Assembly (NCBI GenBank): GCA_028554795.2
Contig: JAPYKE020000036.1
Span: 124,001-188,000, forward strand
Origin: Sinohyriopsis cumingii
Lineage: Eukaryota > Mollusca > Bivalvia > Unionida > Unionidae
DNA length: 64,000 bases
Direction: 5' to 3'
Shown: piece by piece, positions 37,089 through 51,431 of the stretch
Layout: the number at the start of each line of letters is the position of its first letter
Numbering within the stretch: the first letter of the stretch is position 1
Translations under genes and position numbers: made by a program
The notes under the pieces: generated by a model
Told to the model about the DNA's origin: nothing
The model's input: only the letters and a program-made list of their open reading frames with translations
The model's database searches: none

Positions 37089-40002
37089 CTGGAATTAGCA
37101 AAATCGAATTATATCTACACGCCCCTTGATTGTATGGATGACACTGTAGCATTACTTTCCGAAGAGTTCTAATTGAATTTACATGTCAGTTGCTTGTTAC
37201 GACATGGTACAATGAATGTTAACCAATGGAGCAATACTGCATACAATTTGAAAGATGTTACTTTGCTTTAGTTTCTTTGTAAAATATTGAAATTAAGTTT
37301 GTATTCAATCTAAAAAGGCTGAAAATTACATTTAGCCTAAGACACAAACAGCACGAGTTGATGTTTATGCTTTCACATTAGCTATTGTGATAATGAAATA
37401 CTATATATTACTGTTGCACATGGGATGAAAGAGTGTTAATATACAGTAATGTCTCCTCCTTTAAGGATAAAGGTCTTATAAGCAGTAATCCGCTTTCCCG
37501 CGCATTCGATGTTAATTATCTTAAGCCAGTAGCATTTTCACCATATAGGATACATTCCAAACGTGTTCCACATGTATAACGAAGTACTTTACTGATCGGT
37601 TAATAACCACTTTTATGCAAAGTTTCTACATTGAATTGTATCTGATCCACATTGGAGAATTTGAAAGCTACACTACCGATGTGTCATACATTGAAATGTT
37701 ACAATGAACCTTTAATGGTGGTTATTGCTCGTTCCACTCCAGGCTGAACAGAAACCATAACTCAGAAATAAATGTAGCTTATTCCTTGTGTGAAATCAGG
37801 CAGTACTGGCAAAGCAATAGAGAAACTTCATGCAAAAGTCATTGACTGATACATAAAGCACTTAAGCGGTGATGCTGTCTGGGTGTGTGCTTTCGAGAAT
37901 CTTGCCAAATTTGTACAAATTTATACACTTGGAGAACACTGATGCGTGAGAACTCCCACAAATTATTCAGAAATTAGTTAAAAGTCACGCATATAAAAAT
38001 GTGCTCGGTGAAGTATGGAGATAGCAGTGAGTGATTTTGAGCCCACAAATGCTGATTATGAGCCAATTGTACATGTTAACGGATGGATAAAAACAGATGA
38101 CATGACAGTCAATCTCGCTTTCAGCAGTATTTCGAAATTACATATAGAAAGGGCAGAACCACTGAAATTAATTTAAAATACAGACAAGTTTTAAGTTGAA
38201 GGCAATTTTCATTTTTTTATCAATCAATTTAGCCCTGTTGATCTAATAGTACAAAACCATATATCCACATCAGGGTTCAGATGAACTAAATAAATAAGGA
38301 TGAAAACAAAATTAAATCAAGCAGACTATGGCATTGATGGACTAAAAATCCCAATACAGCATTACCGAACAGGTGAGAAATCCGGCATAGTAGTCAGTTA
38401 ACTACTGATTCAAGAAAGTAAGTTTATGTTTGTGACAAATCCTATTTTGGAGCAGATGTGTCCAAAAGATAATATGTGAGCTCTGGAAAATTGATTTTGT
38501 TGGTATTCATCCTCATTCCCATGCCCAGATTAGTTCTAGATGTAACTTTCAATGTAAGACGAAACAACATTATTTCTTCTGATTTAAAGATAACATTATA
38601 ATGTCTTCCATGTTTAAGAGAGACATGAAATTGGTAATAAGATGTTTTCAGTGCCATCATGCAGTACAAAACAAAGGGCCTGGTGGCTAAAGCGAGTTAA
38701 ATGGAGCCACAATTAAATGGCCTAAAATGCTGAATAAAACTCACTGTCAACCAGCAGGTACCCTGTATGACATTTTATATATCTTGCCATTGATAAGAAT
38801 TGCATATAAATATATAATAAATATACGCCTAACTGTAATCTGCATACTGAAAATACACCCAGTATGTCAACATACACAAAAGGGAACCACCTACCTTCCA
38901 AACATGGAAAGACTATCAAGTGAACGTGCATCAAAATGTATAATGTATCATACTGCAGACTGTATTGTGAATTGTATCGATACGTGTCACAGGTGTATTG
39001 TTTCACCACTAGTATACAGATCACGTGTACTTTCTGACCCCACGCAAATTGGGTGAAAAAAAAAACGGGTCCAAAAGATTAGGTTTTTCCCTCTGTATTT
39101 TGTAGTGTAACTAAAACGTCCAGATTATTTGGTATCATTGTAGAGCTACATCTGTCTACTTCTATAATACCACCCACTTTAGTGATCATACATGACCTTG
39201 ATGCTACAGAGCTCAGCAGTAAGCTACTACCTCCTGCCACGTAAATGCGGTGCCAGGGGTTAACGAGCTAAACCACTGAATCTTGAAACAATCATTGATA
39301 CTCTTACAACTTTTCCAGTTTTTGGAGATCAAATGCCTCCTTCTTCCAGTTAAATCTTGGAATGAGAACATAACCCCTCAGTTCCTCTCATCATGTTTGA
39401 ACTGGGTAATACACAACAAATATTCTGATTTAGCACTAGAATAAAGTCACCATATGAAGATTTCTGTTCATGAGAGAAGGTCAATACCTGAGAGCCATAC
39501 CGTGACCATAAACCTGAGTGGTGAAACTATCAATAACATTGTAAACATTTATGAAAAAAACTCTAACAATGATAACTCTATGGACCAAATTACAATGTGA
39601 TGCTGAATCTGCTGAATCATGCTCAGCACTTATTTATGTGGAAACCCAGAAAACCACACATAATGAACCATATTGTTATGGAATAAAGAGAGTATATGAT
39701 GCTTCTAAATAATTTACCTACTGACAGCGCAGACAGACTTGACAATTATATCATTTTTGAGATTTGAAATGCATTGTGGATGATAAGTGTAAAGATGTAA
39801 TGTTAATTCAACAGGTATTAAACAGGTCACAAAGTTGTTGATTTTGTATAGTGCGATAATATCTTACTGCAGATTGTATTACATTTTTATTTTAAATGTA
39901 TGATACTGACTGTGCAGTTGTGATGTTGCACTTGAAGCATTACTACCATCACTACATGTAGATGACATTCGACCCCCAGGTACAATATCAGGTTCAGTGA
40001 CT
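34290..40002. repeat. Tandem unit 7 (5713 bp)
   Basis: Like unit 6. Private features are ccaa before the T run (near 34931) and a SINE tail one base shorter (T7 at 36133-36139). Confidence 0.97.
36133..36382 (-). mobile_element. tRNA-derived SINE, unit 7
   Basis: 3' A tail is seven instead of eight bases; otherwise same as unit 1. Confidence 0.72.
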
Positions 40003-42799
40003 GTTGTCTGGTGAATTTGCACTAAATCCAAATGCAAAGTCTGCAAAGTCTAACGATGATAATGCTGCACTGCTGACAGTATAGAAATTGTTTCCATTTT
40101 CTTTGTATTTATACACAGCAGTCAGTACTTCAAAGGTCATCAGTTTTCTCTGAAGTCTCAGGAAAACTATTGTATTGGTACATTTAAAGACCCAGAAGGA
40201 TTAACCGTCGTTTAATTAATTGTAGCTGTTTTTGTTTGCGTCTTCAGAGGTCGGTTGCTTGTTGGTACAGTCCAGTAGCATGATTGAGTGTATCACAGCA
40301 TACAGTACTCAGGCCAGATGTCAACATAAAGGGATTATGATGTAACAATGCACTGTAAAGATGGGTTTGTCAATACGAACAAAGGAATTGTTTATGTAAC
40401 AGATAAATTCCAGTGCATTGTGCATCCAAGTCTGTGGCTTCCTTTCATGGTCCTTTTGAATGTCTCCACTCCAATTCCATGATTATATGTACAAATTAAA
40501 GAGCCAAAAAGGTTGCCGCCCAAAAAATTACCAGATGGTATATTTTTCGCCAATAAGGAAAATTAATCGCACTATGTGACATTGCCATAGCCCAGGACGA
40601 TCCCTGCTTTATGTTTGCTACGGCAACCCAAGTAAATCTATAACTATTTTTTTTTTGTCAGTACGATTAGTATTTGTTACTTATTAATGAACTTTAAGTG
40701 AATAAAATTATATTTTATAGGGAGAAAATTTCTGAATAATAATTAAAGAAATATTGCATCATCGTAATAACTGAACTGTAGAGACATGTTTGAAAGTAAC
40801 GTTTTAATTATCTAGGCCTAACAGTAATGAATTGAGGATATGTGATATGTAGGCAAAAAGTAAGTGGCCATGTACACATTCAGAAGAATTATATTTGATG
40901 GAACAGTATACACTATATTTGATTTTTTTGTCGAAAAATACTTTTTCACCGTTTTTCTCTATTTGGTTGCTATGGTAAACATGAACACACATCAATTTCA
41001 CCGACATCTAAGTGCTAGCAATCTGCATGCATATATGCATCACTGTATAGAATTTCACAGCAATCTGATTATAAATAATAGTTCTGAAGCTGTTATATGG
41101 ATTTGGCCCAAAACGTCTGTATTGTTCTCAATCAATTCAGCATTAAGAGATAGGGCGTTAGAAATAAATCTGCACTGGTTTAAGGTCAAGCAAAACAACA
41201 CAGCACTAATCCTCTCCATCAGCACTGAGATGTGTTATGGTTTTGAGAAATCACATGAGCTTTATTGTACTTGAATTGGTATCTAAATACATTATAATAT
41301 GCTTTAAAAGAATACAACATGAAGCTTAATATTATTCTACATGACTTTGTATCTCTTTAGCCTTGCTAGACATTATTTTACAAAATGAAATACACAAAGT
41401 GAACAAACATAATTTAATTCACATTAACTAAAATTACTGCTATATGATTAACTGTTATTTTGTTATTTTCTCCCTGCCCCAACATGTATACATGTACTGA
41501 TGGAGGTTTTGGTCATTCTTGCTATACCATAGTTCACTATATAACGTGGTTCATTCAATTCAATAAAATTTCAATAATTTCTGCAAAAAAATGGTTCAGT
41601 GTATACGAAGCTCAATAGTTATGGATTTCAACTACCACACTGACATTATAAAGAGGGAGAGCTGAATATGAACTTTTCTAAAGACATGAAGTGTTGTTCT
41701 TACCCTGTGCTGTTTAATCCACTCGTGTATGAACTTTATGCTGGACTCAAACTCCTTATACTGCTTCAACTTTCTGATGAGAAGAAAATTTCAGGTATTT
41801 AAACTTCCTTCGTTGTGATAGAGAAAAGAAACAGCTATCTCATTTTTTTTGTGCCACTGGTATCTTTACTACATAATCGAATTTATATGCTGCAGAATTG
41901 TATTCCTTTTATTTTTGTTCGGTGTTTTACAGCACAGCAGTACAATTTATTTTATGCCAATACAATTGGAGTAAAGTTTCTTACCCATGAACACACCATG
42001 GTAGCTGATCTGGGCTGATCCTATGGCAAGATTTGAACTCACACTATTGTTATGGGTCACAAGTCCATCATGCTAATGTCTAAGCCAACATGGAATTTAA
42101 CTTCATTTGTCACCTTATATGAAATACTGCAGGACTCAACTTGGATATTTTATAAGTGTGCAGAATTATGAACTTTAGAAGACAAGTAAATCAGCCAGAC
42201 ACTATCAACCTTGGACTGAATTAGCTTGTAATTGGAATTATTTCAGCTTTACAAATGTCTTATAATACCTGTACATTTGTGACAAGTAGTACTGGAAATA
42301 ATGTTAAGATATGTAATAAATGGGCAAATCAACTTGTAAAGTTCAAGAAATTTAAACAATTGAACATACAGAACAATGCCACTATTTTAAAGTACCAGTC
42401 CAAAACTAATATTGATACGATAAATAAAAATTGACAAAACTGCACATTATGAATACTGAATGTTATTCATTCTGCTTACTCCCAAAGTTGTTGGATATAA
42501 CCGTCCTTCTCATTTTTCCTGTCTTTGAGTATCCCCATTGACGCATCAACTTTCATCTGAACTTCCTGCCTCCCTGCCTGCTGCACTGCATTAAACAATA
42601 TCAGCTCTTTGATCTGAGCTGCATGTTTTATTTCTGTGACCTGGCTTGTACTTTTTGGATCTACAATCTCACCTGCAGTTTTTGTGTCTGCTATCTGACC
42701 TTCACTTTTTGTGCCTGCAATCTGGCTTGCACTTTCTGTTTCTGCGATCTGACCCACGGTTTTTGTGTCTGCTTTACCTTCACACAGGACAATATCAGT
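39879..42799 (-). CDS. Candidate spliced gene, unit 8
   Basis: Exons 42799-42480, 41773-41704 and terminal from 40149 or 40040. Exon A has the same Leu to Ser replacement seen in unit 5 (TCA near 42539). Glu form of exon B. Confidence 0.33.
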
Positions 42800-45715
42800 C
42801 TGGAATTAGCAAAATCGAATTATATCTACACGCCCCTTGATTGTATGGATGACACTGTAGCATTACTTTCCGAAGAGTTCTAATTGAATTTACATGTCAG
42901 TTGCTTGTTACGACATGGTACAATGAATGTTAACCAATGGAGCAATACTGCATACAATTTGAAAGATGTTACTTTGCTTTAGTTTCTTTGTAAAATATTG
43001 AAATTAAGTTTGTATTCAATCTAAAAAGGCTGAAAATTACATTTAGCCTAAGACACAAACAGCACGAGTTGATGTTTATGCTTTCACATTAGCTATTGTG
43101 ATAATGAAATACTATATATTACTGTTGCACATGGGATGAAAGAGTGTTAATATACAGTAATGTCTCCTCCTTTAAGGATAAAGGTCTTATAAGCAGTAAT
43201 CCGCTTTCCCGCGCATTCGATGTTAATTATCTTAAGCCAGTAGCATTTTCACCATATAAGATACATTCCAAACGTGTTCCACATGTATAACGAAGTACTT
43301 TACTGATCGGTTAATAACCACTTTTATGCAAAGTTTCTACATTGAATTGTATCTGATCCACATTGGAGAATTTGAAAGCTACACTACCGATGTGTCATAC
43401 ATTGAAATGTTACAATGAACCTTTAATGGTGGCTATTGCTCGTTCCACTCCAGGCTGAACAGAAACCATAACTCAGAAATAAATGTAGCTTATTCCTTGT
43501 GTGAAATCAGGCAGTACTGGCAAAGCAATAGAGAAACTTCATGCAAAAGTCATTGACTGATACATAAAGCACTTAAGCGGTGATGCTGTCTGGGTGTGTG
43601 CTTTCGAGAATCTTGCCAAATTTGTACAAATTTATACACTTGGAGAACACTGATGCGTGAGAACTCCCACAAATTATTCAGAAATTAGTTAAAAGTCACG
43701 CATATAAAAATGTGCTCGGTGAAGTATGGAGATAGCAGTGAGTGATTTTGAGCCCACAAATGGTGCTGAATATGAGCCAATTGTACATGTTAACGGATGG
43801 ATAAAAACAGATGACATGACAGTCAATCTCGCTTTCAGCAGTATTTCGAAATTACATATAGAAAGGGCAGAACCACTGAAATTAATTTAAAATACAGACA
43901 AGTTTTAAGTTGAAGGCAATTTTCATTTTTTTATCAATCAATTTAGCCCTGTTGATCTAATAGTACAAAACCATATATCCACATCAGGGTTCAGATGAAC
44001 TAAATAAATAAGGATGAAAACAAAATTAAATCAAGCAGACTATGGCATTGATGGACTAAAAATCCCAATACAGCATTACCGAACAGGTGAGAAATCCGGC
44101 ATAGTAGTCAGTTAACTACTGATTCAAGAAAGTAAGTTTATGTTTGTGACAAATCCTATTTTGGAGCAGATGTGTCCAAAAGATAATATGTGAGCTCTGG
44201 AAAATTGATTTTGTTGGTATTCATCCTCATTCCCATGCCCAGATTAGTTCTAGATGTAACTTTCAATGTAAGACGAAACAACATTATTTCTTCTGATTTA
44301 AAGATAACATTATAATGTCTTCCATGTTTAAGAGAGACATGAAATTGGTAATAAGATGTTTTCAGTGCCATCATGCAGTACAAAACAAAGGGCCTGGTGG
44401 CTAAAGCGAGTTAAATGGAGCCACAATTAAATGGCCTAAAATGCTGAATAAAACTCACTGTCAACCAGCAGGTACCCTGTATGACATTTTATATATCTTG
44501 CCATTGATAAGAATTGCATATAAATATATAATAAATATACGCCTAACTGTAATCTGCATACTGAAAATACACCCAGTATGTCAACATACACAAAAGGGAA
44601 CCACCTACCTTCCAAACATGGAAAGACTATCAAGTGAACGTGCATCAAAATGTATAATGTATCATACTGCAGACTGTATTGTGAATTGTATCGATACGTG
44701 TCACAGGTGTATTGTTTCACCACTAGTATACAGATCACGTGTACTTTCTGACCCCACGCAAATTGGGTGAAAAAAAAACGGGTCCAAAAGATTAGGTTTT
44801 TCCCTCTGTATTTTGTAGTGTAACTAAAACGTCCAGATTATTTGGTATCATTGTAGAGCTACATCTGTCTACTTCTATAATACCACCCACTTTAGTGATC
44901 ATACATGACCTTGATGCTACAGAGCTCAGCAGTAAGCTACTACCTCCTGCCACGTAAATGCGGTGCCAGGGGTTAACGAGCTAAACCACTGAATCTTGAA
45001 ACAATCATTGATACTCTTACAACTTTTCCAGTTTTTGGAGATCAAATGCCTCCTTCTTCCAGTTAAATCTTGGAATGAGAACATAACCCCTCAGTTCCTC
45101 TCATCATGTTTGAACTGGGTAATACACAACAAATATTCTGATTTAGCACTAGAATAAAGTCACCATATGAAGATTTCTGTTCATGAGAGAAGGTCAATAC
45201 CTGAGAGCCATACCGTGACCATAAACCTGAGTGGTGAAACTATCAATAACATTGTAAACATTTATGAAAAAAACTCTAACAATGATAACTCTATGGACCA
45301 AATTACAATGTGATGCTGAATCTGCTGAATCATGCTCAGCACTTATTTATGTGGAAACCCAGAAAACCACACATAATGAACCATATTGTTATGGAATAAA
45401 GAGAGTATATGATGCTTCTAAATAATTTACCTACTGACAGCGCAGACAGACTTGACAATTATATCATTTTTGAGATTTGAAATGCATTGTGGATGATAAG
45501 TGTAAAGATGTAATGTTAATTCAACAGGTATTAAACAGGTCACAAAGTTGTTGATTTTGTATAGTGCGATAATATCTTACTGCAGATTGTATTACATTTT
45601 TATTTTAAATGTATGATACTGACTGTGCAGTTGTGATGTTGCACTTGAAGCATTACTACCATCACTACATGTAGATGACATTCGACCCCCAGGTACAATA
45701 TCAGGTTCAGTGACT
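40003..45715. repeat. Tandem unit 8 (5713 bp)
   Basis: Shares with unit 3 the lost A before the T run, the lost T near 41180, acacacatc near 40988 and atataagat near 43257. Has its own ggactcaac near 42136. Confidence 0.97.
41843..42093 (-). mobile_element. tRNA-derived SINE, unit 8
   Basis: Same as unit 1; lacks the private change of unit 3. Confidence 0.72.
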
Positions 45716-48515
45716 GTTGTCTGGTGAATTTGCACTAAATCCAAATGCAAAGTCTGCAAAGTCTAACGATGATAATGCTGCACTGCTGACAGTATAGAAA
45801 TTGTTTCCATTTTCTTTGTATTTATACACAGCAGTCAGTACTTCAAAGGTCATCAGTTTTCTCTGAAGTCTCAGGAAAACTATTGTATTGGTACATTTAA
45901 AGACCCAGAAGGATTAACCGTCGTTTAATTAATTGTAGCTGTTTTTGTTTGCGTCTTCAGAGGTCGGTTGCTTGTTGGTACAGTCCAGTAGCATGATTGA
46001 GTGTATCACAGCATACAGTACTCAGGCCAGATGTCAACATAAAGGGATTATGATGTAACAATGCACTGTAAAGATGGGTTTGTCAATACGAACAAAGGAA
46101 TTGTTTATGTAACAGATAAATTCCAGTGCATTGTGCATCCAAGTCTGTGGCTTCCTTTCATGGTCCTTTTGAATGTCTCCACTCCAATTCCATGATTATA
46201 TGTACAAATTAAAGAGCCAAAAAGGTTGCCGCCCAAAAAATTACCAGATGGTATATTTTTCGCCAATAAGGAAAATTAATCGCACTATGTGACATTGCCA
46301 TAGCCCAGGACGATCCCTGCTTTATGTTTGCTACGGCAACCCAAGTAAATCTATAACTAATTTTTTTTTTGTCAGTACGATTAGTATTTGTTACTTATTA
46401 ATGAACTTTAAGTGAATAAAATTATATTTTATAGGGAGAAAATTTCTGAATAATAATTAAAGAAATATTGCATCATCGTAATAACTGAACTGTAGAGACA
46501 TGTTTGAAAGTAACGTTTTAATTATCTAGGCCTAACAGTAATGAATTGAGGATATGTGATATGTAGGCAAAAAGTAAGTGGCCATGTACACATTCAGAAG
46601 AATTATATTTGATGGAACAGTATACACTATATTTGATTTTTTTGTCGAAAAATACTTTTTCACCGTTTTTCTCTATTTGGTTGCTATGGTAAACATGAAC
46701 ACACATCAATTTCACCGACATCTAAGTGCTAGCAATCTGCATGCATATATGCATCACTGTATAGAATTTCACAGCAATCTGATTATAAATAATAGTTCTG
46801 AAGCTGTTATATGGATTTGGCCCAAAACGTCTGTATTGTTCTCAATCAATTCAGCATTAAGAGATAGGGCGTTAGAAATAAATCTGCACTGGTTTTAAGG
46901 TCAAGCAAAACAACACAGCACTAATCCTCTCCATCAGCACTGAGATGTGTTATGGTTTTGAGAAATCACATGAGCTTTATTGTACTTGAATTGGTATCTA
47001 AATACATTACAATATGCTTTAAAAGAATACAACATGAAGCTTAATATTATTCTACATGACTTTGTATCTCTTTAGCCTTGCTAGACATTATTTTACAAAA
47101 TGAAATACACAAAGTGAACAAACATAATTTAATTCACATTAACTAAAATTACTGCTATATGATTAACTGTTATTTTGTTATTTTCTCCCTGCCCCAACAT
47201 GTATACATGTACTGATGGAGGTTTTGGTCATTCTTGCTATACCATAGTTCACTATATAACGTGGTTCATTCAATTCATAAAAATTGCCATAATTTCTGCA
47301 AAACAAATGGTTCAGTGTATACGAAGCTCAATAGTTATGGATTTCAACTACCACACTGACATTATAAAGAGGGAGAGCTGAATATGAACTTTTCTAAAGA
47401 CATGAAGTGTTGTTCTTACCCTGTGCTGTTTAATCCACTCGTGTATGAACTTTATGCTGGACTCAAACTCCTTATACTGCTTCAACTTTCTGATGAGAAG
47501 AAAATTTCAGGTATTTAAACTTCCTTCGTTGTGATAGAGAAAAGAAACAGCTATCTCATTTTTTTTGTGCCACTGGTATCTTTACTACATAATCGAATTT
47601 ATATGCTGCAGAATTGTATTCCTTTTATTTTTGTTCGGTGTTTTACAGCACAGCAGTATAATTTATTTTATGCCAATACAATTGGAGTAAAGTTTCTTAC
47701 CCATGAACACACCATGGTAGCTGATCTGGGCTGATCCTACGGCAAGATTTGAACTCACACTATTGTTATGGGTCACAAGTCCATCATGCTAATGTCTAAG
47801 CCAACATGGAATTTAACTTCATTTGTCACCTTATATGAAATACTGCAGGACGCAACTTGGATATTTTATAAGTGTGCAGAATTATGAACTTTAGAAGACA
47901 AGTAAATCAGCCAGACACTATCAACCTTGGACTGAATTAGCTTGTAATTGGAATTATTTCAGCTTTACAAATGTCTTATAATACCTGTACATTTATGACA
48001 AGTAGTACTGGAAATAATGTTAAGATATGTAATAAATGGGCAAATCAACTTGTAAAGTTCAAGAAATTTAAACAATTGAACATACAGAACAATGCCACTA
48101 TTTTAAAGTACCAGTCCAAAACTAATATTGATACGATAAATAAAAATTGACAAAACTGCACATTATGAATACTGAATGTTATTCATTCTGCTTACTCCCA
48201 AAGTTGTTGGATATAACCGTCCTTCTCATTTTTCCTGTCTTTGAGTATCCCCATTAACGCATCAACTTTCATCTGAACTTCCTGCCTCCCTGCCTGCTGC
48301 ACTGCATTAAACAATATCAGCTCTTTGATCTGAGCTGCATGTTTTATTTCTGTGACCTGGCTTGTACTTTTTGGATCTACAATCTCACCTGCAGTTTTTG
48401 TGTCTGCTATCTGACCTTCACTTTTTGTGCCTGCAATCTGGCTTGCACTTTCTGTTTCTGCGATCTGACCCACGGTTTTTGTGTCTGCTTTACCTTCACA
48501 CAGGACAATATCAGT
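45592..48515 (-). CDS. Candidate spliced gene, unit 9
   Basis: Exons 48515-48196, 47489-47420 and terminal from 45862 or 45753. Same peptides as unit 6. Confidence 0.33.
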
Positions 48516-51431
48516 CTGGAATTAGCAAAATCGAATTATATCTACACGCCCCTTGATTGTATGGATGACACTGTAGCATTACTTTCCGAAGAGTTCTAAT
48601 TGAATTTACATGTCAGTTGCTTGTTACGACATGGTACAATGAATGTTAACCAATGGAGCAATACTGCATACAATTTGAAAGATGTTACTTTGCTTTAGTT
48701 TCTTTGTAAAATATTGAAATTAAGTTTGTATTCAATCTAAAAAGGCTGAAAATTACATTTAGCCTAAGACACAAACAGCACGAGTTGATGTTTATGCTTT
48801 CACATTAGCTATTGTGATAATGAAATACTATATATTACTGTTGCACATGGGATGAAAGAGTGTTAATATACAGTAATGTCTCCTCCTTTAAGGATAAAGG
48901 TCTTATAAGCAGTAATCCGCTTTCCCGCGCATTCGATGTTAATTATCTTAAGCCAGTAGCATTTACACCATATAGGATACATTCCAAACGTGTTCCACAT
49001 GTATAACGAAGTACTTTACTGATCGGTTAATAACCACTTTTATGCAAAGTTTCTACATTGAATTGTATCTGATCCACATTGGAGAATTTGAAAGCTACAC
49101 TACCGATGTGTCATACATTGAAATGTTACAATGAACCTTTAATGGTGGCTATTGCTCGTTCCACTCCAGGCTGAACAGAAACCATAACTCAGAAATAAAT
49201 GTAGCTTATTCCTTGTGTGAAATCAGGCAGTACTGGCAAAGCAATAGAGAAACTTCATGCAAAAGTCATTGACTGATACATAAAGCACTTAAGCGGTGAT
49301 GCTGTCTGGGTGTGTGCTTTCGAGAATCTTGCCAAATTTGTACAAATTTATACACTTGGAGAACACTGATGCGTGAGAACTCCCACAAATTATTCAGAAA
49401 TTAGTTAAAAGTCACGCATATAAAAATGTGCTCGGTGAAGTATGGAGATAGCAGTGAGTGATTTTGAGCCCACAAATGGTGCTGAATATGAGCCAATTGT
49501 ACATGTTAACGGATGGATAAAAACAGATGACATGACAGTCAATCTCGCTTTCAGCAGTATTTCGAAATTACATATAGAAAGGGCAGAACCACTGAAATTA
49601 ATTTAAAATACAGACAAGTTTTAAGTTGAAGGCAATTTTCATTTTTTTATCAATCAATTTAGCCCTGTTGATCTAATAGTACAAAACCATATATCCACAT
49701 CAGGGTTCAGATGAACTAAATAAATAAGGATGAAAACAAAATTAAATCAAGCAGACTATGGCATTGATGGACTAAAAATCCCAATACAGCATTACCGAAC
49801 AGGTGAGAAATCCGGCATAGTAGTCAGTTAACTACTGATTCAAGAAAGTAAGTTTATGTTTGTGACAAATCCTATTTTGGAGCAGATGTGTCCAAAAGAT
49901 AATATGTGAGCTCTGGAAAATTGATTTTGTTGGTATTCATCCTCATTCCCATGCCCAGATTAGTTCTAGATGTAACTTTCAATGTAAGACGAAACAACAT
50001 TATTTCTTCTGATTTAAAGATAACATTATAATGTCTTCCATGTTTAAGAGAGACATGAAATTGGTAATAAGATGTTTTCAGTGCCATCATGCAGTACAAA
50101 ACAAAGGGCCTGGTGGCTAAAGCGAGTTAAATGGAGCCACAATTAAATGGCCTAAAATGCTGAATAAAACTCACTGTCAACCAGCAGGTACCCTGTATGA
50201 CATTTTATATATCTTGCCATTGATAAGAATTGCATATAAATATATAATAAATATACGCCTAACTGTAATCTGCATACTGAAAATACACCCAGTATGTCAA
50301 CATACACAAAAGGGAACCACCTACCTTCCAAACATGGAAAGACTATCAAGTGAACGTGCATCAAAATGTATAATGTATCATACTGCAGACTGTATTGTGA
50401 ATTGTATCGATACGTGTCACAGGTGTATTGTTTCACCACTAGTATACAGATCACGTGTACTTTCTGACCCCACGCAAATTGGGTGAAAAAAAAACGGGTC
50501 CAAAAGATTAGGTTTTTCCCTCTGTATTTTGTAGTGTAACTAAAACGTCCAGATTATTTGGTATCATTGTAGAGCTACATCTGTCTACTTCTATAATACC
50601 ACCCACTTTAGTGATCATACATGACCTTGATGCTACAGAGCTCAGCAGTAAGCTACTACCTCCTGCCACGTAAATGCGGTGCCAGGGGTTAACGAGCTAA
50701 ACCACTGAATCTTGAAACAATCATTGATACTCTTACAACTTTTCCAGTTTTTGGAGATCAAATGCCTCCTTCTTCCAGTTAAATCTTGGAATGAGAACAT
50801 AACCCCTCAGTTCCTCTCATCATGTTTGAACTGGGTAATACACAACAAATATTCTGATTTAGCACTAGAATAAAGTCACCATATGAAGATTTCTGTTCAT
50901 GAGAGAAGGTCAATACCTGAGAGCCATACCGTGACCATAAACCTGAGTGGTGAAACTATCAATAACATTGTAAACATTTATGAAAAAAACTCTAACAATG
51001 ATAACTCTATGGACCAAATTACAATGTGATGCTGAATCTGCTGAATCATGCTCAGCACTTATTTATGTGGAAACCCAGAAAACCACACATAATGAACCAT
51101 ATTGTTATGGAATAAAGAGAGTATATGATGCTTCTAAATAATTTACCTACTGACAGCGCAGACAGACTTGACAATTATATCATTTTTGAGATTTGAAATG
51201 CATTGTGGATGATAAGTGTAAAGATGTAATGTTAATTCAACAGGTATTAAACAGGTCACAAAGTTGTTGATTTTGTATAGTGCGATAATATCTTACTGCA
51301 GATTGTATTACATTTTTATTTTAAATGTATGATACTGACTGTGCAGTTGTGATGTTGCACTTGAAGCATTACTACCATCACTACATGTAGATGACATTCG
51401 ACCCCCAGGTACAATATCAGGTTCAGTGACT
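45716..51431. repeat. Tandem unit 9 (5716 bp)
   Basis: Shares the unit-4 block alleles near 47276, 47657 and 47740. Private catttacacc near 48963. T run 10, A run 9. Confidence 0.97.
47559..47809 (-). mobile_element. tRNA-derived SINE, unit 9
   Basis: Carries the two unit-4 changes, near 47657 and 47740. Confidence 0.72.
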